From: Chromera velia
Lineage: Eukaryota > Sar > Chromeraceae
Reading direction: 5' to 3'
Length of the DNA: 36,584 nt
Assembly (NCBI GenBank): GCA_018398765.1
Contig: JAHBMJ010001047.1
Location: 1-36,584 of the forward strand
Of this stretch, positions 10,774-20,137 are shown in pieces (the stretch's first letter is position 1; the number at the start of each line of letters is the position of its first letter). Position numbers and translations under genes: made by a program. The notes under the pieces were generated by a model. The model worked only from the letters and a program-made list of their open reading frames with translations, searched no databases and was not told where the DNA came from.

Positions 10774-11806
10774 GATATCTCCGTAAGTCCTTCTCAGACT
10801 CCTGAAGATTGCATGAAACATGTTTTGTGTCCGCCGTATCATGACCTTCTATGTGTGCGTGCAGCGCTACGGGAACGTGCAGAGCGCTCCCACTTCAACT
10901 CAGAGACGGTATTGGCTGCGACAACGAATGAGGAAGTTCAGGAACTGCTTGCCGGCCAGGGGTAAGGTACTGCCGTCTCCTCCATTTTCTGTTGGTGTTT
11001 GTGGACACTGATCAATCAAATTTTGATCTTCGTGTGTGGTGGTGCAGGGGTTACAGCGGCCCCTCGATCGATAGATTCTACTGGAAGCGACCTCTCGAGG
11101 TGTCCTTTCGGTTGCTCGAAATCGGCTTCCCCCTCCTGTCTTGGTATCTGGCAACGCGGTTGGTCGGTCGGTCGGTCGGATGAAGAAGTCTGCCTTCGGT
11201 GCATTGATTGATCTGTTTAATCTCTTCTCCGTTCTTCCACACACTCTCTCACTCACGCACCCTCCCGTCCACGTGGTTGCTCCTCCCCTCCCCCCCTTCC
11301 CTCTTTTCAACCTACTCTTCTCGCATCACTCTGCCATCCCCTCCCTCGGCTGCGGACTCCAGCCGGCGTGAGCGCACGGATCGCATGTCAAGACCTTTGC
11401 CGTCGAAGAAGGTAGAAGGGCAGGCAGAAAACTTGCAACCTTTGTTGAGGATGATGATGTGGGGCGAAGTCCTAGATCCAGCAATGCCAAATCCCGGGCC
11501 ACTTGCAAGGCTTTATGGTTATGTTGCACTTATGTGCAGACTAGATGAAAGGACGGAGACCTTTCGGTCACTCGCCAAGACAGAAGAGTTGAGGAGGCAG
11601 AGGGCGATTCAATTGCGAGAAACACTGGTGGCAACAAAGTCGGTGACCTTTGTGAAGTCAGGGCAGGCCCTTGCCCTCCGTCCTGACCTCGTCAAGTTCC
11701 CTGAGTATATCGAGGAACTCTCGAAGCTCCAAGATGCCGTGGGGACATTCGAAAATGAAGAGGCCCTGGATATTATTCGGGAGGTTCGTCTCGCTGTTCT
11801 GTGTGT

Positions 11807-11845
<39 letters not shown>

Positions 11846-14800
11846 CTCTCTCTGTCTCTCTCTTTTTCTCTCTCTCTCTCTCTGTCGCTCGCTCGTGCGC
11901 GCACGCGCTGCCTTGTTCTCTTTCATACTTTCCCTCTCCCTCTGTGAGAGTCTGTCCGTCTCTCTGTTTCTCTCCCCCCCTCACTCTCGCTCTCGCTCTC
12001 TCCCCCTTCCTTCCCGTGCGCCTTCTCTCTCTCGGTACGTCCGTGCGACCGTGAGTGTGTGCCCGAATGTCCGTGTGCGTGTGTGTTGTTCGTGCTTGCA
12101 TGCATTCCTGCCTTCCTCTCTGCTCTTCATTCTTCACCCGACCCGACCTTGATGTGTGCACAAGAAAGAAAGATGCCTGCCTGCCTTGACTGCAGGACCT
12201 CGGAGTAGAGCCCAGCCTCCTTTTCGACTTCGCCTCCCCCGATCCTCTGGCCTCTGCGTCGATCGGACAGGTCTACAAGGCCACTCTCCGACCTCTGAAC
12301 AAAACAGTGGCCTTGAAGGTCCAGAGGGTCAGTCGGTCGGTCAGTCAGAGAATTAAGAGGAGAAGGGAAAGAACTTTCTTGAGGGGGAGTGGGTTTACTC
12401 TTTGTAAATGAACTTAAGCAGGAAGGCAAGGCGGCAGGCAGGATTTGAGTGAAGAGGGCATCTAGCTTTGTTTCCTTCCGTCCTACCTTCCTTCCTTCTC
12501 CCTCTCTTCTTCTTTCCGCCCCTCATTCTCTCTCTCCTCCTCCTTCTCTGTCCTGTCCGTGTGCGTGCAGCCACGGGCCCTCGCTTCCGCCGCGGTGGAC
12601 ATGTTCATCCTCAGGAGATTCGCAGAGTGGTGGAAGGCCTACAAGAAACTTAGAACAGACATGCTTTCACTGGTTGACGAATTCGGAAAGCAACTCTTCA
12701 GCGAACTTGACTATAGGCAAGAGGCTCGTAACTGCAAACGGTCAGTCGCTGCGCCAGTCAGTCTGTCCACAATTTCCTTCTTGTTCCAAAATTCTTTCAC
12801 GCACCTTTCGTCTTTAGAGCTGTGCCCTTTTTTTTCGCTTCAGTCTATAACTCCTGTCTCCTCGATCGTCTTCTCTGCTGTCTGTCTGCAGGTTTTTCGA
12901 ACTGTACGGGGGTGGCAACGTTCCGGGAGTTGCAGTGCCCGATGTGTATGAGAACTACACAAGCAGGTGGGTAGGTGCGTCTTTGCGTCGAATTTTGATT
13001 TCTCTCTCTCGGTCTAGCTCTCCGTCTTTGTCTTTTCACTGCCTCTGCTGTTCTCCGCCTCTCTCCGTTTCCGCTTTTCTGCACGGCCAGCTGCTTGACT
13101 GTCTGTGTGCTTTGCTTCCCACTTCTTTCGCGTTTCTTTTTACGCAGTCGCACCATCTCAGGGCTTGAGGGCGTCTTCTGTGATGCAGCTCTCTCTCCGC
13201 GTGTGTGTGTGTATGTGTGTGTGTGTGTGTGTGTGCGCGCGCGCGCGTGTGTGCGAATACAGGCGCGTATTGACCCAGGAGTGGATTGAGGGCGAGAAGG
13301 GACCATGGGAGGTTGACGGACAGAGGATGCTGATGATGGGCCTCCAGTGCACAGTGCTGCAGCTGTTCGACTCAGGATTCTTCCACGCAGGTAGTGAGGG
13401 AGGGAGGGAGGGAGACCCACAGGCAGGCAGAGAGGTGCAGAAGCAGGCGTGCAGACAGAAGTGAAGAAGATCGAGGTGAGAAGAGAGAGAGAGAGCTTCC
13501 TTCCTTCCTTCCTTCCTTCCTTCCTTCAAAGCCTTCTCTCTCTCGCTTCAGCTTCTACAGAGGCACTCTGGACGGATTCAAATCTATCTATCTTGAGTGC
13601 GATGAAAGGCAAGGAAAGGAGGGGGGGGAAGACTCAAGACAACTTGCGGAACATTCAGATAGATATCTGTCTGCTGATCCTCTTGTGTGCGCGAGAAGGG
13701 ATGAGGAAGGCACAGAAGCCGTCAATTGAAGTTGCAGGCACTCTGGAGGTTTGATGTGCCCACGTGTGCTGATCGACTCTTTCGCCCTCTCAGATCACTG
13801 CTCGTTAGCGTGTCCTCCGTTCTGCCTGCCTTCATGTGAACGCACATTCTTGTTTGCCGACTGAATGAATTCTCGCGTTCTGCTTGCAGATCCACATCGA
13901 GGCAACCTGCTGCGAACGCAAGACGCTGAGCTCTGCTACCTTGACTTTGGAATGATGGCCAACGTGACGGCAGAGCAGAGGTGGGTCTGTGCATGCCTGC
14001 CTGTATCTGTGTTTCTCTATGTCTGAGTGCGCACGTTTCTGCTTTTTTCTTCGTTGCCATGGCTCTCCGCTCCTGTTCCATTTGCCTGTTGGTGTGCTTT
14101 CTCCATTCCTTGGGTTCGTGCATGCATGCCAAGAATCGACTTGATCAGTCTGCATACAGAACAGCCCTGTGAACTTCCCTTCTTGTTGTGCACACGCACA
14201 CGCAGATACGGTCTGATAGGCACGCTGCTGGGACTACAGAACGGCGACATCGGGCTGATTGCAGAGAACCTGGTGCGCCTGGGGTTCCTCCCAGACGAAA
14301 CGCGGTTGGACCTTGTGGTTCCTGCTCTGCAGGTGTGTTTGTTTGTGAGGGGGGGGGCGGTCGCGTGGTGGTCTGTCTTTCTGTCAATTAATCGGTGCTT
14401 TCTTTTTGGAGAGGCTGTCTGGGTGAAGCAAACGCGAATAAGAAAGATCCAGTCGATTTTGAAGGTGCATAATGAACTCGACTGACTGAGACAATCATGT
14501 GATGTTTTGCGTTCTGTCATCTGGCAGGAAGAATGAGAGGAATCGAATCGTTCCGGACTGTGGTGGGCCCAAACTGACTGAACGCTTGATTGTTTTTTGC
14601 CCTGTACCCATCCATGACTGTTTTTTTCCGTCCTACAGGACGCCATTCGCGATGCCACCGGTGGAGAGGGAACGTCCAAGTTGAACTTCACCAAGCTGAA
14701 CGAGAACGTCCAGGAAATCTCCTACCTGCTGCCCTTCAGGATACCCCCATTCTACGCAACGATCATTCGCACAATCACTATCCTCGAAGTGAGTCGGTCA

Positions 14801-15771
14801 GAAGCTCTCGAGTCCCTCTGTCTACTTGCGTGTTTCCCTTCCATCACTTTTGTGCATCTGCAAGGGTCGCATGGGGAAAGGACAGCAGGAAGAACGCGCA
14901 TGGAAGCATGAAGAAGGAGACGGCTTTGTCTCTCAGGACACACACGACTTTTTCTTTCCTTTTTCTCTCTCTTTTCGCTAAACCCCATGGAGCCCCACGT
15001 CCGTGGATGCATTCTCCTTCCCTCCCTGCGCCTTCCTGCAACACGAACGCCCAAACAACCGAACGAACTAACAAACAGGGTCTGGCGTTGAATGTCGATC
15101 CCGACTTCAAGCTCGTCAAGGGATCCTACCCCTACGTGGCCCGTCAGATTCTCGACAGCAACGCGGAAGAGTTGAGGAAGCTTCTGAAGCAGGTGCTCAT
15201 CACGCCGGAGGGACGGATAAGGTGGAAACGTCTCGAGCAGCTTCTGCAAATCGCAAGTGCTGCAGGACCCGCAAGGACGTCTCCCCGGAGAGCGGCTGGC
15301 GCCTCTGCGTCTTCTTCCTCCTCAAGGTCCTCCTCCTCCTCCACCGTCTTTGCAGACAGCGCTCTGGCTGCCAACGTTTCGCCGGACAGCTCAACTGATG
15401 AGTACGAGGCAGCTTACCAGAGGTACAAAGCGGCCCAGGACAAGAGTGACCTCAGGAGGTTTTTCGACCAAGCGCGAGGAGATGAAGAGGAAATTGAGGT
15501 CAGGGCGGTTGAGGATATGGAATGAATTCAACTTGTGCATCATGAGAATGAACGAAGACAAGTCGCACGAAGGGACAAAAGGGAGGGGGACACTGACGGC
15601 CGGACGGGATTAGCAGGCAAGACAGATAGGCATGCAGGACGGACTAACCAAGAGAAAAACAGGCACTCAGACAGAATGAAGGGGGTGCAAGGACGAAGAG
15701 AGAAACGGATCCAGGGAGCTGTCCTCCTGTCGTCGCACGCATCCTGTGTGCCTATGCGTACTTATGCGTGC

Positions 15772-15807
<36 letters not shown>

Positions 15808-16970
15808 CTGTTTTTGCGTGACGTATCTAGCCCTGCCAAATGTCTACGTGTGCATACCCATGAGTTGTCGATGAGGAGTCAAATCAACTTGTCTCCTCAT
15901 CTCTCTCTTCCTCTCCCATGGTGCACATGCAGTTGAGTGCCGAGTTCATCTTCCAAGTGTTGGACTTTCTCTTTTCCGAGAGGGGTGACTTCCTCCTAGA
16001 TGCCCTTGCCAACGAGCTGGTTGACCTCGCAGACGACGTCTCTCTTGCTGCTCTCGGGTTTGCTTCCATCGTCAGGTCGGTCAGATCATACGGCATGCGG
16101 ACGCCTCGCAAGAAGAGCCTCCGCAGACCTTCCTTGCACGATCCGTGCAACGATGGCACACTGCATCCACGCAACCACCCTCTCACTGTCACATTGGGGC
16201 TTTTGCATGTCATCAATCAGTTTATCATCTCTCTCTGTTTCGTCTCTCAAGCTGCCGATTCTCCACTGCTTCGATCCTTCCTCGCGACTCTGTGCCCCGA
16301 TTCGTTTTCATTGAGCCTCTACCTTCTCTCATGCCACTCGATTCTTAATTCTCTGTGACCTGTCTCTGCTGCCACATAAATGCGAATGAATGAATGCAGT
16401 GGAGGATTGATTCCTCGATCACGAGAGACGCCCGATAGGGAGAGGCTAGAGCTCGTCCTCCGTCTGGCTCTCACTCTTGTGGATCAGAGGAGGCAGCGGC
16501 AGCAGGACGGAGAAAGACACGGCCATCAGGGAGCGGGCAAAGAGGAGGAACGGGTTGAGGCGGGGACGCAGAGGGAGCTGCGCCGGTTTCTGGAAGTCAC
16601 GGCGCGCACCCTCCGGGACCCGGAGCAACAAAGAAGGTACGCGCCGATTGTCCGAAAGGCCGGTGGAATCGCCAGCGACGTGCTTCGGCGCATTGCTGCT
16701 CGGAATGTTCAGAGAGCGGCCCGGGCAGGAATATCCAGAATTTTGTCTCCGGGGTCCATGGCCTCGGCAGGCACAGCAGTTTCTGTTCTTGCGTCTCTCG
16801 CGGGTGGGGCTGCAGGAGGGGGGAGTGGGGGGGCAGGAGGAAGACGCTCTGCTGGCAGTAGTAATCCGTCTCGAGCAGGGCCACCGCCAGGTTCCGTTGA
16901 GGGATCCGGGAGAGGAGCTGCAAGTGCACCGTCTCCCTCCCCGAGAGTTCAGCAGGAAGCTCCACGATGA
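10659..16970 (+). CDS. ABC1/UbiB-family atypical kinase (ABC1K), predicted plastid-targeted, 14 exons, 860 aa
   Basis: Exons: 10659-10782, 10865-10961, 11048-11158, 11540-11783, 12196-12327, 12571-12740, 12892-12966, 13263-13390, 13890-13980, 14206-14332, 14639-14788, 15079-15498, 15933-16075, 16400-16970. All are GT-AG and every phase agrees. The ATG follows an in-frame TGA (10638-10640). Residues 1-15 are a signal peptide (MILYVFVLVSAALQA); 16-38 are basic with no acids, like a transit peptide, so a complex-plastid location is inferred. ABC1 motifs: KSGQ 150-153 (KxGQ), Ala-rich loop ASASIGQVY 211-219, VALK Lys233, ExD 281-283, HADPHRGN 359-366, DFG 379-381. An Ala/Ser-rich linker (about 537-575) precedes a helical part (ERGDFLLDALANELVD); the tail is Gly/Ser/Pro-rich. 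Algal and plant plastid ABC1Ks act in prenylquinone metabolism and plastoglobules; the substrate here is unknown. UbiB-like proteins are usually about 500-750 aa, so both ends are extended. Confidence 0.93.
11811..11841. repeat. (TC)n microsatellite in ABC1K intron 4
   Basis: A pure CT run opens a pyrimidine-rich intron (11784-12195) that stays CT-rich to about 12030. Such runs recur in most introns of this gene. Confidence 0.95.
13201..13254. repeat. (GT)n-(GC)n alternating tract next to the exon 8 acceptor
   Basis: About 34 bases of GT lead into GCGCGCGCGC and more GT, ending 8 bases before the ATACAG acceptor at 13262. Alternating purine-pyrimidine DNA of this kind can adopt Z-form; whether it does here is unknown. 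Confidence 0.9.
13498..13527. repeat. (TTCC)n microsatellite in ABC1K intron 8
   Basis: About seven TTCC units inside the 499-bp intron that splits the HAD/PH of the conserved HADPHRGN motif. Confidence 0.9.
15773..15805. repeat. (GT)n microsatellite in ABC1K intron 12
   Basis: A pure GT run in the 434-bp intron 15499-15932. If this intron were not spliced, the frame would end at TGA 15523-15525. Confidence 0.9.
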
Positions 16971-17645
16971 TCGTGGAAAGGCTCTGTTCTGCTTCATGCA
17001 TATCATGCACTAAAGTGAACTCGGGGCAGGAATGAGAGGAGTGCCTGTTCAGGGGGTCCGACAAAGTAGACTGAGGAAAGATGTCGCGACAACTGTTCTT
17101 ATGGGTGGGGTGCAGGAGGCCTTCTTCTGTCGTCTTTGGAGAAAGCACTAGAGCCTGCGGAAGGATGAAGTGGAAGCGGAATGAATGTCGATCTTTGACC
17201 CTGCATGCGCCGGTGATACGCAGCCACACAGGATTGCAGTTAGTACTCTTGTATTGCCTTCGTTTTGATTTTGTACAGTTTCGTACTTCTTTTGTGTCGT
17301 TTCGAAGTGATGCAAATCATCGAACTGCAGTGCAGTGCGCGTTCACAATTAAGTTATCGACTTGTGAGGTTTTCAGACTGAGCTTTTGATAATTAGATTC
17401 AGATCGTCGGATAAAAATCCATGGCTACATCAAGCTATATCCCTATGCAGGACCGCAGCAATACATATTCGTTTACTTTTATAATTAATGTAGTAAATTA
17501 AATGTACGTTGCGCTAGTAGACGTAGCGTTTTCACTATAACTTAATTCCTACAGGGAAAAAAAATGAAAATTAAATGAATATGCCCCTGATATAGATTGC
17601 GTCTCTAAAATCATAAACTCTAGCAAAAATTTACTCAAAAACTCT
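16971..17645. other. 3' flank of the ABC1K gene, no gene seen
   Basis: After the ABC1K stop the sequence stays mixed to about 17390 and then becomes AT-rich. The first part is probably 3' UTR. Frames on both strands are unremarkable. Confidence 0.5.
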
Positions 17646-17653
17646 ATAGAATT
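17646..17653. repeat. Target-site duplication, left copy (ATAGAATT)
   Basis: Directly abuts the left terminal inverted repeat and is identical to 17888-17895 on the right. The next base is A on both sides, so 9 bp is possible, but 8 bp keeps the inverted repeats aligned. Confidence 0.8.
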
Positions 17654-17887
17654 AACCTCCCTCAACCTAAGTGCCACTTAAAAAAATATAATCAAGATGA
17701 TCTCTATTTGCGGCATCGTTTTTCAAGAGACTGTCCACGCCTGCGGCGTAGACAGTCAGGACACTGTCGAGATATGCGGCTTTGGCTTTCAAGACACCGT
17801 AAATGATCCGCGCCTACGGCGCCGACTTTCAAGCTTATCTAAAAATGCGGTTTGAACTTTTAAGTGGTAGTTAGGTTCAGGGAGGTC
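17654..17887. mobile_element. MITE-like non-autonomous DNA transposon, 234 bp
   Basis: The ends form a 30-bp terminal inverted repeat (17654-17683 against 17858-17887) with 4 mismatches, sharing ACCTCCCT, AACCTAA and CCACTTAAAA. ATAGAATT occurs immediately outside both ends (17646-17653 and 17888-17895), an 8-bp target duplication. The inside has no frame but holds GC-rich inverted repeats, including GACTGTC...GACAGTC (17730-17758) around CGCCTGCGGCG. Eight-bp duplications are typical of hAT-like and some other cut-and-paste families; the family is not assigned. Confidence 0.85.
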
Positions 17888-17895
17888 ATAGAATT
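17888..17895. repeat. Target-site duplication, right copy (ATAGAATT)
   Basis: Directly abuts the right terminal inverted repeat and is identical to 17646-17653. Confidence 0.8.
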
Positions 17896-18878
17896 ATTAG
17901 AGTGATGACGTCAGTGTTGGCTAATGATAGTAATACTGATTTATGATTGGTGCATTGAGTCTAGGCCCTGAGTTGAGCTTTTTTGCCATTTTACCAGAAG
18001 TAACGTTGTGTTTGCAAAGATGTTAAACGACTTATTATTAAAATTTGTTTTGTTCACGCTTAGAATAAGTGCACCTCAATATATGTTAATAAATCGTTAA
18101 AGTTATGCAAATATATGCAAACTAAAAGTTACACCAGATGTACCTGTTTACACTTGTTTTGCACCAGATGCACCTGGCAGTGTTTTGCATCTGATTGAAT
18201 GGAACTGGGTGAAAAGTGTCAGCGTGATGGTACGTGATGGCCATGTATGTGGCCTTGCCCCAATCCGCTGCCCCCCCCGGCTCCCCGCGGCCTCAAACTC
18301 ACCGGCCCCCTCATGCAAACTCCGTGCACGCGCGGCCCGCGCGAAGCGGCGCGATATAGAGGTCGGACCCGCGCGGTCCGCGAAGTTGCATGCATGCTTG
18401 GAAGGCAGCTAGGGTCAGAATGTGCATGACGGGAACCCCACGTTCCATTGAACCTCATGCCTCATCCGGCCGCCATTTAGGTCTGGGAGTTTCGCTGCGC
18501 AGACAGCTAGAGGTACCGCAAGCCCTCTACGTTGAACGGTTGACTGGACTCGCATAAACAGAAAAGTTTGATATCTGCAGGCCGGGTTCTGTTGCATTGG
18601 CCAGGAGGTTGCAAAACTTTTCGACGAAACAGCTGCCGCAAAACTGACAGACAGAGACTCTCTATCGGAACGGACGCTTTTCCCAACATTGACGCTTCAT
18701 ACCTCTTTGTATTACGTGTTTCTACTTTGACACTTTGCCCGAGACTGCAAAAAAGACAAGTGTTGCTAGAGTTACCGAGAAGTTGCAACATATATGGACA
18801 AAAAAATAGACGTTGACAAGACACACTGGCAGACTACAAAAGCACATTTCCCTACAGTGTGTCGTCTGATTTTCCACA
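17896..18878. other. Intergenic region upstream of the membrane-protein gene
   Basis: AT-rich to about 18180, with a repeated CACCAGATG[T/C]ACCTG word (about 18131-18146 and 18162-18176). A sharply GC-rich island follows (about 18265-18400) with CGCG palindromes such as GGACCCGCGCGGTCC, then mixed sequence to the ATG at 18879. The GC island may be promoter-related; no gene is supported. Confidence 0.5.
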
Positions 18879-19357
18879 ATGCAGTCCCCTCCCATGGCTG
18901 CCAAGGCGACGGAGAAGGCAGGGGAGGTTGAGCCGGACAGAGAGCGGCTGCACAAATCCGATTTCTGGGAACGACTCTTGCCCCTGTCCGCCTACAGTTC
19001 CTCGAGAGGGCACCCAAATGACTACGCGCCTTTCGAACATCAACTCACTTGGCGGCACATCTTGCGCACCCGAAGAATTTCCCCTTTGCGCTACTTCCCA
19101 TACCTGTTTTCGCTGGTCGCCTTCACCATGACAGGCCTCAATTGGGCATCTATAGGATCGGAAGTTGTTGCAGAGCCAGGCAAACTGACAAACATCGGTA
19201 CGCTCCTTTGGTGACCCTCGCTTTTTTTTTGCCTTTAGTTTCTGGAAGAATCCGTATGTTTGATCCATCTCTATCTCTTTGTCTCTCTATCGCTCTGTCT
19301 CTTTGTCGCTCTGTCCCTCTGTGTCTCTTTCTCCTCTTTCTCTGTTTCCGACTCTCC

Positions 19358-19389
<32 letters not shown>

Positions 19390-20103
19390 GTCTGTCTGTC
19401 ATACTGTTTGATTGTTGGTGCTGTTCTTTTGTCTTTGTTCTTTCTTTCTTTTTGTCTGTTGTGTTCATGAAGAAAAGGAGGGAGAAGAAGAAGAAACATA
19501 TAGTCTGTCATATAGTCTGTCTGTCTCTGTTGATTTTTCTCTCTTTCTGTTTTTCTGCCTGTCCTCCCTTCCCCGTGAGTGTCTGTTTTTGCCAGTCTCT
19601 TTCTGCATCTGAGTGTCTGTCCGTTTCGTGTGTGTGTTTCAGCATTTTTTTATCCTTGCCACATTTCAGTAACTTCACACTGGTGCAAACGCTTCTTGCA
19701 AAACTCCGGCCATTCCAAATATATGCCTTCTTTGTCATTCTTCCTTTTCTGCAGGTCGAATCTTCTTGATGCCTCTAGTGCTGTCCCTGTTCAGCAATTT
19801 CTTCATGTGCTTCGCCGCACCCACCACCACCTCGTTCATGTGGTGGCACCGGATCGCTTTGCTGTCCGGAATGTTTGCAGTAGGCATCGCTTTCATGATG
19901 CCTGTCGCTGTGAACCCCCTTGTCAGCTGGGCCCAAAATCTTGGGGCCATCTCCGGATCTGCCGCAATGGACCTGATGGCATTTCCTGCAAGGCCCTTCG
20001 CACGCGTGACGTTCACATCGTTGAGAAAGATGGGTGAGTCTGTCTGTCTCTCTGTCTTTCTATTTTTCTGCCTGTCTTTCTATTTCTCTGCCTGTCACTA
20101 TCC

Positions 20104-20137
<34 letters not shown>

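Noticed and set aside
11362-11539. Reading 11362-11539 as coding within the ABC1K gene
   Set aside because: The frame is open, but joining 11158 directly to 11540 (ATR-LDERTETF) restores the family alignment; including this piece would insert about 60 unrelated residues, and its candidate donor at 11411 is out of phase.
15523-15525. TGA at 15523 as the end of the ABC1K gene
   Set aside because: A donor at 15499 joins in phase to 15933, which carries a further conserved ABC1K helix; ending at this TGA would lose that region.
16446-17229. Minus-strand frames opposite the last ABC1K exon
   Set aside because: They are shadows of the Gly/Ser/Pro-rich terminal exon and have no motifs of their own.
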